64,000 nt of DNA from Rickettsiella endosymbiont of Miltochrista miniata (GCF_964031245.1 NZ_OZ035017.1:1457402-1521401), one strand, 5' to 3'; positions 26,387-37,407 are shown, numbered from the stretch's first letter. Made by a program: numbers and translations. Notes: generated by a model from the sequence alone, not told the origin.

Positions 26387-27730
26387 TTACCTATCCCTAA
26401 ACTCTATACGAATTGGACTGCCAATAATTTTCAGTGCCTTGCGATAAAAATTTTCAAGATATCGACGATAAGATTCAGGTAAAAAACTAACGTGTTGGCC
26501 ATGGATAAGAATAACTGGCGGATTATATCCGCCAGGATGGGCATAACGCAATTTAACTGTTCGCCCACGACTCAATGGTGGTTGATGTGCGTTAACCGCT
26601 TGTTCTAATAAACGAGTTAAGCGTGATGTGGTTAGACTTTGTGTTGCAGATCGATATGCCTGTTGAATCAGTGCAAATAAATTGCCAACACCCGTACCAT
26701 GAAGAGCCGAAATAAAGATGAGTTTAGCAAATGGTACAAATTGTAAACGTCTATCCAAATCTTTTTTGACTTGCGCTCTTTGTTCGTTAGACAAGCCATC
26801 CCATTTGTTTACAGCAATGATAAGCGCTCTACCACTTTCAAGTATAAATCCTAAAAGATGTAAATCTTGCTCACTAATGCCTTCCTGCGCATCAATTATC
26901 AGTAAAACAACATTACTAGCTTCAATAGCCTGCAAACTTTTAATTACAGAAAATTTTTCTATCTCTTGGACTGTTTTTGATTTTCGACGAATACCTGCTG
27001 TGTCGATGAATGTATATAATTTACCACGATACTCAACATCATTTGCAATACTATCGCGAGTAGTGCCCGGTTGATCAAAAACGATAGCCCGCTCTTCACC
27101 TAAAATTCTATTTAACAAAGTTGATTTGCCAACGTTCGGTTTCCCTATAATAGATACCTTTATTCTTGGAATTTCATCTTCTTCTGACAATGGATGTTCG
27201 GTGATTAAGGTTTCATTCTTAGGAAAATGATTTAATACTTTTTCCATTAATCCTTGAATACCTTGGCCATGAATTGCAGAAATAATTGAAAACGATGTCG
27301 TATCAAAACCTAATAACGAAAACTCACTTTGTAATAAATTCGGATCTAAGCCTTCACTTTTATTAATCACCAATGTAATTTTCTTATTTAGCCGACGTAA
27401 AAGTTGTGCTAATTGCTGATCCAGGGCCGATAACCCTTCCCTTCCATTAACTAAAAATAAAACATGATCAGCTTCAGTGATGGCACGTTGGGTTTGCTGT
27501 TCCATTAGAAAAGCAACATCTTTTTCTTTACTACCCGTTAACCCTCCGGTATCTACGACAATATAAGGTTGGTTTCCCACAACTCCCTTGCCATAAAGCC
27601 GATCTCGGGTTAAACCGGGAATATCTGCAACCAAGGCGTGACGAGTTTTAGTTAAGCAATTAAATAAACTCGACTTTCCTACGTTCGGTCGACCTACAAG
27701 AACAATACTTGGCAAAGCGGAATTACTCAT
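26387..27730 (-). CDS. der: Ribosome biogenesis GTPase Der (EngA)
   Basis: Der has two tandem GTPase domains and a KH-like C-terminal domain and is needed for 50S assembly. The first P-loop is GRPNVGKSSLFN and the second GKPNVGKSTLLN; the NKSE/NKWD G4 motifs are NKSEG and NKWDG. The start at 27730 (MSNSALPSIVLVGRP, 447 aa) overlaps the bamB stop as ATGA. The frame continues 19 codons upstream without family similarity. It is the last gene of the ndk-to-der run. Confidence 0.96.
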   Translation of the reverse strand: MSNSALPSIVLVGRPNVGKSSLFNCLTKTRHALVADIPGLTRDRLYGKGVVGNQPYIVVDTGGLTGSKEKDVAFLMEQQTQRAITEADHVLFLVNGREGLSALDQQLAQLLRRLNKKITLVINKSEGLDPNLLQSEFSLLGFDTTSFSIISAIHGQGIQGLMEKVLNHFPKNETLITEHPLSEEDEIPRIKVSIIGKPNVGKSTLLNRILGEERAIVFDQPGTTRDSIANDVEYRGKLYTFIDTAGIRRKSKTVQEIEKFSVIKSLQAIEASNVVLLIIDAQEGISEQDLHLLGFILESGRALIIAVNKWDGLSNEQRAQVKKDLDRRLQFVPFAKLIFISALHGTGVGNLFALIQQAYRSATQSLTTSRLTRLLEQAVNAHQPPLSRGRTVKLRYAHPGGYNPPVILIHGQHVSFLPESYRRYLENFYRKALKIIGSPIRIEFRDR

Positions 27731-28896
27731 ACAGGTAAGGTCGTATGAGTCCAAGCAGATAAACCACCTTCCCTGGTAAGAATACATACTAGCGGATAAT
27801 CCACAACTGGATTAGCTATAATACTGGCATTATCATGTACAAGATCCCTCGCTAAAGGGCGCCCATCAGATTGAGCAAGCCAATGAATATAACCTTCTCG
27901 GTCACCTATAATTAAAGTATTGCCAAAAATAGCCGGCGCAGTTAAACCTCGATGTCTTAACAAGTGTTGCTGCCAAAGTAATTCACCTGTAGCACGATCA
28001 AAAGCCCAGACTCCTCCTTCCGTATCTGTTATATACAAGCTATTTCCTATAGTAAGACCTGAATAACTTGAAAAATTTCTTTGCCATAAAATTCGTCCGG
28101 ATTGTAAGGAAACAGCAGCCAATTGACCTTGATAAGTAACTACATAAATTACATCACACGACAATAATGGATCAGCTGCTATATCAATTAATTGATCAGC
28201 GGCAGTCACACCTTGTGGAAACGCAATATTTCGCTCCCATAGTAAATTACCATTCCTTAGATTCAATGCAGCTAATTTACCATCAGAAAAACCAACTACA
28301 ACCTTATTACCCACAATTTGTGGTGCACTACTCGGCCTTAGGATTAACAGTGGTGAACCATGTTCATAAGACCATAATGACTCACCGGTTTGTAATTCTA
28401 ATGCTAATACTTGTCCATCTACAGTTTTAAAAATAATTTGACCTTGTCCGATAGCAGGAGGAGCTAATACTTGGTTAGGTAATTGCACTCGCCACAAAAC
28501 ATCTCCAGTGTCCGCCGCTAAAGCTATCGCTTGAGGTTGCTTAGTAACAACGATAACTTTCCCGCAACTAACTGCTGGACCACTCGTTATGATTTGCTTA
28601 ATATTTTTTTGCCATAATTTATGGCCATGCGCTAACTCTAAAGCAGTTACAAGACCGGATTTACTTGCCACAAAAACTTGGTCTTCTTGAATAACAGGAC
28701 TTAACCGTAAATAGTCATCCCCCATACCTCTACCGGTTGCTACAGACCAAAGCAATACCGGTTGAAATTGGAAAGGATACGCAGTCAAAGGTGCTGGCAT
28801 GGGTGTATTATCATCACCTAAACCAGCACAAGCCGTTAAAAATAACAAGCAAATAAAAATACTGGGGACATAAATTTTCTTCATTAGATTTCTCAT
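27727..28896 (-). CDS. bamB: Outer membrane protein assembly factor BamB (lipoprotein)
   Basis: BamB is the beta-propeller lipoprotein of the BAM complex. The signal peptide ends in the lipobox LTAC (Cys near residue 22). Repeated blades follow with the PQQ-like pattern (ALELAHGHKLWQ, ALAADTGDVLWR, ALELQTGESLWS, ALNLRNGNLLWE, SLQSGRILWQ, RATGELLWQ). At 389 aa it has the usual length. The ATG at 28896 overlaps the yfgM stop, and its own stop overlaps the der start. Confidence 0.95.
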   Translation of the reverse strand: MRNLMKKIYVPSIFICLLFLTACAGLGDDNTPMPAPLTAYPFQFQPVLLWSVATGRGMGDDYLRLSPVIQEDQVFVASKSGLVTALELAHGHKLWQKNIKQIITSGPAVSCGKVIVVTKQPQAIALAADTGDVLWRVQLPNQVLAPPAIGQGQIIFKTVDGQVLALELQTGESLWSYEHGSPLLILRPSSAPQIVGNKVVVGFSDGKLAALNLRNGNLLWERNIAFPQGVTAADQLIDIAADPLLSCDVIYVVTYQGQLAAVSLQSGRILWQRNFSSYSGLTIGNSLYITDTEGGVWAFDRATGELLWQQHLLRHRGLTAPAIFGNTLIIGDREGYIHWLAQSDGRPLARDLVHDNASIIANPVVDYPLVCILTREGGLSAWTHTTLPV

Positions 28897-29525
28897 CGAG
28901 CGTAAGCCAAATTATTAATTTTCATTTCTAACAGAGGTTGCTCAATAATATTTCCCAAAGCTTGCTTAGCTGCTAAATAGTTTTGCAATGCTTGTTTGCT
29001 ATGGCCTAAATTATTAAGAATATCTCCCTTTTCCTCCAAAAAAATTGGAATATATGCTTTATCTTCATTTTTAGATAGTATGTTCAATGCTTCTTTTGCT
29101 TGGTTTTGAGTTAATAAAATTCGCGTTAAACGTAACCGCGCAATAGATTGTAAAGCTTGATCGTGACCATGATCGATAATCCAAACTAATTTACTCGCAG
29201 CCTCAGTTAAATTATTTTGATTAACCGCTAGTTTAGCTAATTGTAACGCCGCTAAAGAAGCATAAGGTGTATAGGGATAATTTTTCAACAATCCATTCGC
29301 CAATCCATTTAATGTAGATATATTTTCATTTGCAGCTATTGATGCTACTAAGCGTTCATACTGCATGGATGCTGTAAGCAAATTATTTTCTTTCGTTTGA
29401 CGCCAGTAATTCCAGCCCCAACTAATAAAAATAGCAAAAATAATACCTATTAAAATTCCGAAACCATATTCACGGCACCATTTTTTTACATACTCAGCTT
29501 GCTCTATTGCGATTAGTTCATTCAT
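28893..29525 (-). CDS. yfgM: YfgM-like tetratricopeptide membrane protein
   Basis: YfgM is an inner-membrane ancillary SecYEG and chaperone partner with a single N-terminal helix and a periplasmic TPR domain. This 210-aa protein has its helix at about 21-40 ([20 protein letters not shown]), after [14 protein letters not shown]-like helices follow up to the C-terminus. Neighbours are hisS and bamB with ATGA overlaps at both ends, the standard order. Confidence 0.9.
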   Translation of the reverse strand: MNELIAIEQAEYVKKWCREYGFGILIGIIFAIFISWGWNYWRQTKENNLLTASMQYERLVASIAANENISTLNGLANGLLKNYPYTPYASLAALQLAKLAVNQNNLTEAASKLVWIIDHGHDQALQSIARLRLTRILLTQNQAKEALNILSKNEDKAYIPIFLEEKGDILNNLGHSKQALQNYLAAKQALGNIIEQPLLEMKINNLAYAR

Positions 29526-30805
29526 ACGCTTAACATTCCTGCAATTTTTTGTACTGCTTCGGCTTGGGGTATTATTTCTTGAGGGCTTTTTTCTCTTAAG
29601 TTTTTAATAACGAAAGTGTCAGACTTTACTTCATCATTTCCCAAAATTAATGCAAAACGCGCTTCACTTTTATCCGCACGTTTAAATTGAGCTTTTATTC
29701 CATCCCCGCTCACATCAAGTGTCAAACTGATAGCTGGCAACTCTGTACGTAAATATTCTGCAAAAATTAACCCTTTTTGTATAGCCATATCACCTATCAT
29801 AATAAAATATATATCAGGAACTGCGAGGGAGGTTGCAGAATTTATTTTAGGTAGTAAGTTAATTAAGCGCTCTAAACCTATGGCAAAACCCACAGCCGGC
29901 GTTGCATGCCCACCTAATTGCTCTACTAACTTATCGTAACGACCTCCTGCACAAACAGTATTTTGAGCGGCTTGCTGCTCATCTGCAACAATCCATTCAA
30001 AAACTGTCTTATTGTAATAATCTAACCCCCGAACCAAACGAGGATTTATAGTGAAACAAATATCTGCATTAGTGAGTATTTCTTGTAAAATACAAAAATC
30101 TTGTTGGGAATCAGAATCAAGATAATCAAGCAACTTTGGTGCTTTTTCAATGAGCCCCTGCATATCAGGGTTCTTACTATCTAAAATACGCAATGGGTTG
30201 GTTTGTAGTCGCCGTTGGGAGTCTTCATCTAAATATTTTAATTGTTGAGTAAAATAATTAACTAAGCTTTCTTTGTGTGACTTGCGTGATATTGAAGATC
30301 CGAGTGAATTAATTTGCAAACTTAATTGATGTTTTATGCCTAATTCTTCCCAAAGACGTGCTGACATCAAAATTAGTTCAGCATCAATATGCGGTTGAGC
30401 CATGCCAAACACTTCCACGCCAAATTGATGAAACTGCCTATAGCGACCTTTTTGAGGTCGTTCATGCCTAAACATGGGGCCCAAATACCACCAGCGTTGA
30501 ATTTGATTGTAAAGTAAACCTTGCTCTATACCAGCTCGGACACAACCGGCAGTCCCTTCAGGTCTTAAAGACAAGCTATCTCCATTACGATCGATAAAAG
30601 TATACATCTCCTTTTCAACAATATCGGTTACATTGCCAATACAACGTTTAAACAGTTCTGTTTTTTCAAGAATAGGTAAACGAACTTCTTGATATCCATA
30701 TTGTTTGGCAAGTTTACGCAAAGTATTTTCAACTTTCTGCCAAGTAAAAATTTCTATCGGCAGAATATCATTCATGCCACGTATTGCTTGTATTTTTTCC
30801 GCCAT
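29522..30805 (-). CDS. hisS: Histidyl-tRNA synthetase
   Basis: This class II aminoacyl-tRNA synthetase has 427 aa. Motif 2 is [21 protein letters not shown], the histidine-specific blocks are [14 protein letters not shown] and [14 protein letters not shown], and motif 3 is [11 protein letters not shown]. The anticodon-binding domain forms the C-terminal about 100 residues. In E. coli rodZ and ispG lie between the rlmN/pilF region and hisS. Here pilW follows 2 nt upstream, so those two genes are not at this locus. The cognate tRNA-His is in this window. Confidence 0.97.
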   Translation of the reverse strand: MAEKIQAIRGMNDILPIEIFTWQKVENTLRKLAKQYGYQEVRLPILEKTELFKRCIGNVTDIVEKEMYTFIDRNGDSLSLRPEGTAGCVRAGIEQGLLYNQIQRWWYLGPMFRHERPQKGRYRQFHQFGVEVFGMAQPHIDAELILMSARLWEELGIKHQLSLQINSLGSSISRKSHKESLVNYFTQQLKYLDEDSQRRLQTNPLRILDSKNPDMQGLIEKAPKLLDYLDSDSQQDFCILQEILTNADICFTINPRLVRGLDYYNKTVFEWIVADEQQAAQNTVCAGGRYDKLVEQLGGHATPAVGFAIGLERLINLLPKINSATSLAVPDIYFIMIGDMAIQKGLIFAEYLRTELPAISLTLDVSGDGIKAQFKRADKSEARFALILGNDEVKSDTFVIKNLREKSPQEIIPQAEAVQKIAGMLSV

Positions 30806-30807
30806 AA

Positions 30808-31605
30808 TTAATAATAAAGTTGTTTACTTTTTTGTTTGGTTTTCGATTTAGGTGTTTGTATTAATGCCTTGTAGGCGTCAGAAAGAGGAAATCTTGTTTG
30901 TAACATTAAAGTATAGCTACCTGCCGCTGTTTGATTTCCCAAAGCTCTAGCTAAAACTGCTCCTAACCATAAGGCGTTGGCTGTAGGTTCTTTAACAAGC
31001 TGCATATAATGATCTAGATATTGCTGAGCTTGTTGATAATCCTTTGCTTGATAACTTATTCTACCTAATTCCAACCAAGATATCGCGCGTTTAGGATCCT
31101 GAGTAATAGCTTGGGTAAAATAGTCCATGGCTTTTTTAGTATCAGGTACCTGCATAGCACATAAACCTGCATTTTCATAGACTTGTGCCGTATTAAGATA
31201 ACTGGGATCTTGTAATGCTAATAAAAAATGCTGATCCGCTTCAGAATAACGACCCCGACGACACAAAAAAGTTCCATAGTTATTTTGCGCAGCACCGGAT
31301 TTTGAATTAAGTGCTATTGCCCTCCGATAGTATGCATCTGCAGAAGGCAGACTTCCCGTGCTTTCTAGGAAGTAACCCATTGCGCCTTGAGCTTGCAAGG
31401 ATCCGGGAGATTGTTGTTCAGCAAGCAATAACTTTTGATGCGCACGTTGTACATCGCCATTTTGTAAATAAGCTAAACCTAATTGCACATTAACATCGGA
31501 CGCTTGTGGTCCTGATACCTGAGTTTTTGATTTAGAAAAAATACTACATGCTGTAAGAGTTACTATTAAAAAAAGGATGACAAATTGCTTTAATTTCGAT
31601 ATCAC
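30808..31605 (-). CDS. pilW: Type IV pilus biogenesis/stability lipoprotein PilW (PilF)
   Basis: PilW/PilF is an outer-membrane TPR lipoprotein that promotes assembly of the PilQ secretin. The lipobox LTAC (Cys near residue 20) follows a short signal peptide. Six TPR-type repeats follow, such as [45 protein letters not shown] and [22 protein letters not shown]. At 265 aa it has the family length. It lies between rlmN and hisS, its usual place in Pseudomonas and Legionella. Other pilus genes are outside the window. Confidence 0.9.
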   Translation of the reverse strand: MISKLKQFVILFLIVTLTACSIFSKSKTQVSGPQASDVNVQLGLAYLQNGDVQRAHQKLLLAEQQSPGSLQAQGAMGYFLESTGSLPSADAYYRRAIALNSKSGAAQNNYGTFLCRRGRYSEADQHFLLALQDPSYLNTAQVYENAGLCAMQVPDTKKAMDYFTQAITQDPKRAISWLELGRISYQAKDYQQAQQYLDHYMQLVKEPTANALWLGAVLARALGNQTAAGSYTLMLQTRFPLSDAYKALIQTPKSKTKQKSKQLYY

Positions 31606-31632
31606 TTACCCTCCCATTATTTTTTAATTCCA

Positions 31633-32757
31633 TCAAATTCCCGCAACTGATTCAAGTAAAAGAGGAATCACTTTTTGACGTTCTTTGCTGCGATAGCTTC
31701 TATCCTGAACTCGTCCTACTAATTGGCCGCATGCTGCATCAATATCTTCTCCTCTGGTTTTCCGCGTTATCGCGTTGAGCCCTGCTTTCATTAAAATATT
31801 TTTAAAATTTTCAATCACCCCTGGAGAAGAACGCTGATAAATCGTATTAGGAAAAGGGTTAAAAGGGATTAAATTTATTTTAACAGGAATACCTTCTAAA
31901 ATTTTTATTAGCTGTCGCGCATGTTCGGGTTGATCATTAATTCCTTCTAACATGACATATTCCATAGTAATACGTCTTCTATTATCACCTTTGAAATAAT
32001 TTCGACACACTTCTAGTAATTCAGAAAGAGGGTATTTTTTATTGATGGGAACTAAGTGATTTCTTAGTTCATCGTTAGGCGCATGTAAAGATACAGCAAG
32101 GGCTACCTCACTTACTTCAGATAAGCGTCGCAATGCAGGAACTATGCCAGAAGTACTTAAAGTAACCCGCCGTTTAGAAAAACCATAAGCAAAATCATCC
32201 ATCATCAGGTTCATTGCTTTAACGACATTATCAAAGTTTAATAAAGGCTCGCCCATGCCCATCATCACAATATTACTGACAGTATGATCATGTCGTAAAG
32301 ATCCGTCTGACAAGCCCCGCACCGCCAACCATACCTGTCCAATAATTTCTGCAACAGTTAAATTACGACTAAACCCTTGTTGTGCAGTTGAACAAAAACT
32401 GCAATTCAATGCACAGCCTACTTGCGATGAAACGCACAAAGTACCTCTATTTACCTCCGGGATAAAAACCGTTTCGATACAATTACCATCGCTAAGTCGC
32501 AACAGCCATTTTCTAGTCCCGTCAGCAGATTGCTTTTCAAAAACAATTTCTGGCAAATCAATCTGTGCTATAGATTTAAGTTTTGAACGCAATGATTTAC
32601 TTAAATTACTCATCAGATCGATATCCTTAATACCTATTTGATGAATCCATTTTAAAACCTGTTGTGCCCTATAACGGGGCTTTTCTCCTAATTCTTGAAA
32701 AAAGAGTTGCATTCCTTCTCGGTCCAAATCAAGTAAATTCTTTAACGGCATATCCAT
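31633..32757 (-). CDS. rlmN: Dual-specificity 23S rRNA A2503/tRNA A37 C2-methyltransferase
   Basis: RlmN is a radical-SAM methyltransferase of 374 aa. The 4Fe-4S cluster cysteines are C115, C119 and C122 (CALNCSFC). The N-terminal HhH-like domain, GMGEPLLN and the C-terminal catalytic Cys near [13 protein letters not shown] are present. The ATG at 32757 overlaps the ndk stop by one base; an ATG two codons on (32751) is an alternative. Confidence 0.96.
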   Translation of the reverse strand: MDMPLKNLLDLDREGMQLFFQELGEKPRYRAQQVLKWIHQIGIKDIDLMSNLSKSLRSKLKSIAQIDLPEIVFEKQSADGTRKWLLRLSDGNCIETVFIPEVNRGTLCVSSQVGCALNCSFCSTAQQGFSRNLTVAEIIGQVWLAVRGLSDGSLRHDHTVSNIVMMGMGEPLLNFDNVVKAMNLMMDDFAYGFSKRRVTLSTSGIVPALRRLSEVSEVALAVSLHAPNDELRNHLVPINKKYPLSELLEVCRNYFKGDNRRRITMEYVMLEGINDQPEHARQLIKILEGIPVKINLIPFNPFPNTIYQRSSPGVIENFKNILMKAGLNAITRKTRGEDIDAACGQLVGRVQDRSYRSKERQKVIPLLLESVAGI

Positions 32758-33191
32758 TATTTAGAACCTTCGCCAAAACATTGATCGGACGTAAAAAAGA
32801 AAGCAATTTCTTCTCTAGCGGTATCAATACTATCCGATCCGTGAACAGCATTTTGCCCCACACTTTCGGCAAAATCAGCGCGAATAGTACCTGGGAGGGC
32901 TTGTCTAGGATCAGTGGCACCCATCAATTCACGATTTTTCAGGATCGCATTAGGCCCCTCTAAAACCTGTATCATCACTGGCCCTGAACACATAAACTCA
33001 ACCAGTTCAGTAAAAAAAGGTCTTTCTTTATGAATTGCATAAAATTTTTCAGCTTGATCTTTTTTCAAATTCTCCATTCTCGCTGCAATAACTTTTAATC
33101 CGCAATTTTCAAATCTTTTAGTAATCTCACCTATGCAATTTTTTTTGACTGCATCAGGTTTGATAATAGAAAGGGTCTTTTGAATTGTCAT
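32757..33191 (-). CDS. ndk: Nucleoside diphosphate kinase
   Basis: Ndk equilibrates nucleoside tri- and diphosphates through a phosphohistidine. The active-site histidine is H117 in NAVHGSDS. The N-terminus reads [16 protein letters not shown] and the Kpn loop [14 protein letters not shown] is intact. The 144-aa length is standard. It is the first gene of the run continuing into rlmN. Confidence 0.97.
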   Translation of the reverse strand: MTIQKTLSIIKPDAVKKNCIGEITKRFENCGLKVIAARMENLKKDQAEKFYAIHKERPFFTELVEFMCSGPVMIQVLEGPNAILKNRELMGATDPRQALPGTIRADFAESVGQNAVHGSDSIDTAREEIAFFFTSDQCFGEGSK

Positions 33192-33245
33192 AAATGCCTC
33201 TAACTTTTGTTCTAACTAATTATTTATTTTTGAATATAGGAAAGT

Positions 33246-33251
33246 ATTATA
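33246..33251 (-). promoter_or_regulatory. Putative -10 box upstream of ndk
   Basis: A perfect TATAAT on the minus strand lies 55 bp upstream of the ndk ATG. No good -35 box is visible 16-18 bp before it. Confidence 0.4.
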
Positions 33252-33407
33252 CAGACTTAATAGCCCGGCACTATAGGCTTTTATATGCCCAGGGTATCTA
33301 AAGCGCGTTTTGGAGATCTTAAAGAGGGTCTTATGGGGATATATCTTAAAAAGCCGCTATTCTTATCATCATAAAAGGTTACAAGATTTTTGGAACTTTT
33401 CATCTAT

Positions 33408-34199
33408 TTAGGTTGAACTGACTATCTTGCGGACCAAATTCAGCATCCTATCCGGAAAATCCGTTAATATACCATCAACCTCTAAAGCTAATAGCCTTTC
33501 CATATCTTCAACTTCGTTGACAGTCCAAGCATCAACCCGAATATTTTTTTTATGTGCTGCCTTTACAAAATGTCCAGTTACCATTTCGTAGGGAACTTCT
33601 AGAGCCGTAGCAGATAATAAAAAGGGTCGCGTTAAAAATAACTTACTCAATTTCGAAAAGCGATCCATCTCTACTTCCGTACCAGCTGTGGCAATATTAG
33701 GACAGAGCCTGCGCACGACTTTCATGGTGCGTGAATTAAAAGCGGACACTAATACTTGTTTAGTTTTCTTATGCTGATTTATAAGCTCTCTTAATGCAGC
33801 CACAATAGGCGGGTCATTCTGCTTTATCTCTATATTAATAACTTGCCTTGGAAAGGCCGCAAAGATTTCGTTTAAACTTGGAATTTTAATTCCTTGACCC
33901 CGAAAAGGGAAAGTACGACCTTCGTCATTAGTCCAACGATATCCTGCATCTAATTTTTTCAATTCTGCCAATGTAAGATCTTGCACCAATCCTTTAGCGT
34001 TGGTTGTGCGATCGATTGATTCATCATGGATAGCGACTAAAACACCATCTCTAGTCATATGAATATCAATCTCACTTAAATCTGCCCCTAGTTTTGCTGC
34101 CTCTTGTAGGGCAAATAAGGTATTTTCAGGCCATAGCCCCGCTCCTCCACGATGAGCAATAACGAGCGGCTTTGCATTAACCTGATATAGTGGAAACAT
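33408..34199 (-). CDS. ugpQ: Glycerophosphodiester phosphodiesterase
   Basis: This enzyme hydrolyses deacylated phospholipids to sn-glycerol-3-phosphate and an alcohol. The 263-aa TIM-barrel protein has catalytic motifs HRGGAGLWPENT and EIDIHMTRDGVLVAIHDESIDRTT, with the catalytic His pair and metal-binding Glu/Asp. There is no signal peptide, so it should act in the cytosol like UgpQ. It is a single gene, with 216 bp to ndk in which I see no gene, only a possible -10 box. Confidence 0.92.
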   Translation of the reverse strand: MFPLYQVNAKPLVIAHRGGAGLWPENTLFALQEAAKLGADLSEIDIHMTRDGVLVAIHDESIDRTTNAKGLVQDLTLAELKKLDAGYRWTNDEGRTFPFRGQGIKIPSLNEIFAAFPRQVINIEIKQNDPPIVAALRELINQHKKTKQVLVSAFNSRTMKVVRRLCPNIATAGTEVEMDRFSKLSKLFLTRPFLLSATALEVPYEMVTGHFVKAAHKKNIRVDAWTVNEVEDMERLLALEVDGILTDFPDRMLNLVRKIVSST

Positions 34200-34348
34200 A
34201 CAAATCCCATAATACTTAGTATAAATATCTTCTTTTGATAAAGAAATATGATAAAATATTCCTCATTTATAGCATGTAAAGCCTTAAAATACTAACTCAT
34301 ACTAAGTTAAAGCTTACTTGCATCTTTGTCCAATGAGGTCTTTTTTCC

Positions 34349-34843
34349 ATGAAGGAATATCATTATACTCCTATCTGCAGGGAGTCTACACGATCTACCT
34401 TTTTCGATTATATTAATAACATTAGCATCCCTCCCATCGATTATTTTGCTGTGGGTATAGAAGACCATGCCCAAAAAAAACTCATTTCTCTTATTTCCCG
34501 ATTAGAATGGCAAATTTATTTCGACAAAAATCAAATAACCAAGAATGACCCATTAATTCAAGCTAAAAAATTATCTCAGAGAAATATAATAGCTTTTTCA
34601 GAAATAGACTATATCGATTCTTTCGGAAAAGAAGTCATGAGACAGCGATCACTACATGGCATGAAAAATGGCTTAATGCTCATACATAAGCAAAATCATC
34701 TAGACTATATGATTGTATTAGCCACTGGACTTTCTAAATTTAATCATTATAGGTTTCTCGCTAAATATTATACGCAGCTTATGCGACTTAAACATGACCT
34801 TAGTAAGATCATTGAAAGAGAAGTCAACTACACCTTGAATTGA
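34349..34843 (+). CDS. LuxR-like autoinducer-binding domain protein without an HTH
   Basis: The 164-aa protein resembles the N-terminal PAS-like sensor domain of LuxR-type regulators in pattern, for example NDPLIQAKKLSQRNIIAFSEID and SLHGMKNGLMLIHK. The usual C-terminal helix-turn-helix is absent, and the gene ends in TLN*. I see no continuation after the stop. It could be a truncated regulator or a stand-alone sensor or inhibitor. The match is by eye only. It is convergent with the next regulator. Confidence 0.55.
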   Translation: MKEYHYTPICRESTRSTFFDYINNISIPPIDYFAVGIEDHAQKKLISLISRLEWQIYFDKNQITKNDPLIQAKKLSQRNIIAFSEIDYIDSFGKEVMRQRSLHGMKNGLMLIHKQNHLDYMIVLATGLSKFNHYRFLAKYYTQLMRLKHDLSKIIEREVNYTLN

Positions 34844-34987
34844 AACACCTTATTTTTTGCGTAGTATACTCACAGCAATTGGATTTTTGGCAGGGCACCG
34901 TGAGAATAAAGCAACCGGAGTGTATTGGCATACATAAGGATTGCGATCCCCGCGATACACAGACAATCTCAAGTGCGAAGAATATAT

Positions 34988-35656
34988 TTATTCGTCTTTT
35001 CTTCGAATCCAAATAATTGCTGCGGCAGCTTCTATATCCGCATCGAAAATGATAGGTTCTGCCGTTCTTCCCATAGGATTCAAACAAGCAAGATTAAAGC
35101 GCCCTAAAGAATCTTTAAAAAGTCGCCGGAAGTATTGTCCACCACCTTTCAAATAAATGATACAGTCCTTGTTGACCATCGAGTCAAATTCATTGCTGGA
35201 TCTAAGTCGTCCCCCCACATAATCTCCAGCTCTATAATGAGGACTCATTTCATCGTTAGAAACTATCATGACTACTGCATTAGAATAACGATCTCGAAAC
35301 TCCTGTGCGTCTCGCATCATAGCAATCTCATCATCTTCATCGATAGGTAAATTGACAATCTCGCTAGGCATTGCAAAATAATGACCTAATGAAAGTCTAA
35401 TTGTAGGGTCTAATCCTTTCCCGTCGGCAATCCAAGACTCATCCACTATTAAGCCCTCATTTTTATAGACAGCTACGCAGCGTTTAATGCCGTTTTTGGA
35501 AATCTTGAGCATACTATTTTCCCAAGACTTCAAAGTAATTTCTGGCAATTTATATTTTTTTTCTATATACGCCCTAGTTAATCGCAGAATCGAGCGTAAA
35601 TATTTAAGTCGTGCGCCGGGAGTATCTAAATTACGTTGAAGTAATGCCTGGGACAT
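34988..35656 (-). CDS. LexA/CI-like regulator with S24-type domain lacking the catalytic serine
   Basis: The 222-aa protein has an N-terminal helix-turn-helix-like part (about 14-60: ARLKYLRSILRLTRAYIEKKY) and a C-terminal S24-like fold. In LexA/CI the nucleophile precedes Met (S-M). Here residues 134-139 read NDEMSP, so Glu136 takes its place. The general-base Lys seems replaced by Arg in YFRRLF. GDYVGGR and the region IIYLKGGGQ keep the fold's pattern. It is thus unlikely to self-cleave and may be a ligand-independent repressor. The second such protein in this window is at 62241. Confidence 0.75.
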   Translation of the reverse strand: MSQALLQRNLDTPGARLKYLRSILRLTRAYIEKKYKLPEITLKSWENSMLKISKNGIKRCVAVYKNEGLIVDESWIADGKGLDPTIRLSLGHYFAMPSEIVNLPIDEDDEIAMMRDAQEFRDRYSNAVVMIVSNDEMSPHYRAGDYVGGRLRSSNEFDSMVNKDCIIYLKGGGQYFRRLFKDSLGRFNLACLNPMGRTAEPIIFDADIEAAAAIIWIRRKDE

Positions 35657-35706
35657 AATGGTCAGTCTCCTTGTAAGAGATATTTATTAAGCTTAAAAAA
35701 ATTATT

Positions 35707-35723
35707 TTAACTCAAGTAGTTAA
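35707..35723. promoter_or_regulatory. Palindrome upstream of the S24-like regulator (possible operator)
   Basis: TTAACT and AGTTAA flank CAAGT, a perfect 6-bp inverted repeat, 51 bp upstream of the regulator start. Such palindromes are typical of autoregulatory operators of HTH repressors. Function is inferred. Confidence 0.4.
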
Positions 35724-35857
35724 CTAAAAATAGATAAAAAATGCTAGCCTACTTAAGACCAAATATGGTTTTTTATTTTTCGGCCACTAGACTTGAGGGG
35801 GGGCTATAAGGTACCTTCTACGCAATTTTATTCAGTTTTATTATTTACTTATATATT

Positions 35858-37318
35858 ATGAAAATAATTTCAGAAGGCTTAACATTTGACGATATACTAT
35901 TACTCCCCAATCATTCGATGGTTTTACCTAAAGATGTATCGCTGGAAACGAAATTAACTTCTAGAATTAATTTAAAAATTCCTTTGATCTCTGCAGCTAT
36001 GGATACAGTCACAGAAGCTAAGCTTGCGATAGCGCTTGCTCAAGAAGGTGGCTTAGGCATTATTCATAAAAATATGTCTATAGAAACCCAAACCCAACAA
36101 ATTAGAAAGGTAAAAAACTTTGAAAATGGGATGGTAAGAAATCCCATCACCGTTGCTCCGGAAACAACTTTACGAGAATTACTTAAACTAATGGCTACTT
36201 ATTCAATTTCAGGGATACCCGTTATCGAAAAGGACCAATTAGTAGGTATAGTCACGCATAGAGACATACGATTCGAAGAGAGCTTAGATCAACCTGCCTC
36301 TCAAGTGATGACCCCTAAAGAACAACTCATTACAGCCAAAGAACAGGCTACGCCGGAAGAGATAATAGAGTTACTACATCGACATCGCTTAGAAAAAATC
36401 TTGATTGTCGACGACCAATTTCGTTGTCGAGGTTTAATGACAGCAAAAGATTTACAAAAAACCAAAGAAAAACCCTTCGCTACTAAAGATCCACGTGGCC
36501 AGTTATGCGTAGGCGCAGCTGTAGGCATTGGTATCAATGCAAAAGAACGTGCAGCCGCATTGATTGAAACAGGTGCTGATATAATCTGTGTTGATACTGC
36601 ACATGGCCATGCTCAAAGTGTTCTCGACATGGTTAAATGGTTAAAGACTAAATATCCTGACGTTTCTCTTATAGCTGGAAATATTGCCACTGCTGATGCG
36701 GCACAAGCCCTAGCGACAGCAGGTGCAGATGCTATAAAGGTAGGTGTGGGACCAGGTTCAATTTGTACAACTCGAATCGTGACGGGTGTAGGTGTCCCCC
36801 AAATTACAGCCATCATGAACGTTGCTGCGGCCCTAAAAGGAAAGCCAGTAACCATCATTGCTGATGGTGGAATTCGTTATTCAGGAGATCTTTGTAAAGC
36901 ACTGGCTGCTGGCGCACATGCTGTCATGATAGGCAGCTTGTTTGCGGGTACTGAAGAGGCCCCCGGAGAAATAGAGCTTTATCAAAGTCAACCTTACAAA
37001 GCCTATCGCGGCATGGGCTCTTTAGGGGCCATGCAACAAGGATCATCGGATCGTTATTTTCAAGATGCTTTAGAATCAAATAAACTAGTTCCAGAGGGCA
37101 TAGAAGGAAGAATACCTTACAAGGGTCCTTTGCAAACAGTTATTCACCATTTACTAGGTGGAGTTAGAGCCGGAATGGGATATACAGGAAGCGTTGATAT
37201 TGCCGATCTCCATAAAAAGGCACAGTTTATAAAACTAACCGCTGCCGGCATAAGAGAAAGCCATGTGCACAATGTGGCAATTACTAAAGAAGCTCCTAAT
37301 TATTACCGCGAAGATTGA
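35858..37318 (+). CDS. guaB: Inosine-5'-monophosphate dehydrogenase
   Basis: GuaB oxidises IMP to XMP, the committing step of GMP synthesis. The 486-aa protein has two CBS domains (about 90-205, [20 protein letters not shown] and [14 protein letters not shown]). The catalytic cysteine is in [11 protein letters not shown], and the flap DGGIRYSGD and mobile MGSLGAM blocks are present. The ATG has no Shine-Dalgarno; TATATT lies directly before it. guaA follows after 89 bp. Confidence 0.97.
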   Translation: MKIISEGLTFDDILLLPNHSMVLPKDVSLETKLTSRINLKIPLISAAMDTVTEAKLAIALAQEGGLGIIHKNMSIETQTQQIRKVKNFENGMVRNPITVAPETTLRELLKLMATYSISGIPVIEKDQLVGIVTHRDIRFEESLDQPASQVMTPKEQLITAKEQATPEEIIELLHRHRLEKILIVDDQFRCRGLMTAKDLQKTKEKPFATKDPRGQLCVGAAVGIGINAKERAAALIETGADIICVDTAHGHAQSVLDMVKWLKTKYPDVSLIAGNIATADAAQALATAGADAIKVGVGPGSICTTRIVTGVGVPQITAIMNVAAALKGKPVTIIADGGIRYSGDLCKALAAGAHAVMIGSLFAGTEEAPGEIELYQSQPYKAYRGMGSLGAMQQGSSDRYFQDALESNKLVPEGIEGRIPYKGPLQTVIHHLLGGVRAGMGYTGSVDIADLHKKAQFIKLTAAGIRESHVHNVAITKEAPNYYRED

Positions 37319-37407
37319 ATATTTCTCGATATCAACTCTCAGTAATTCTTAACATTTTTTATGAAACTTAAAATTAAATCTCTAATAAAAACGGAGTGTA
37401 CCTTAAG

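Noticed and set aside
34824..35350. Several frames on both strands overlapping the S24-like regulator
   Set aside because: They overlap each other and the regulator gene, and translate to low-likelihood sequences.
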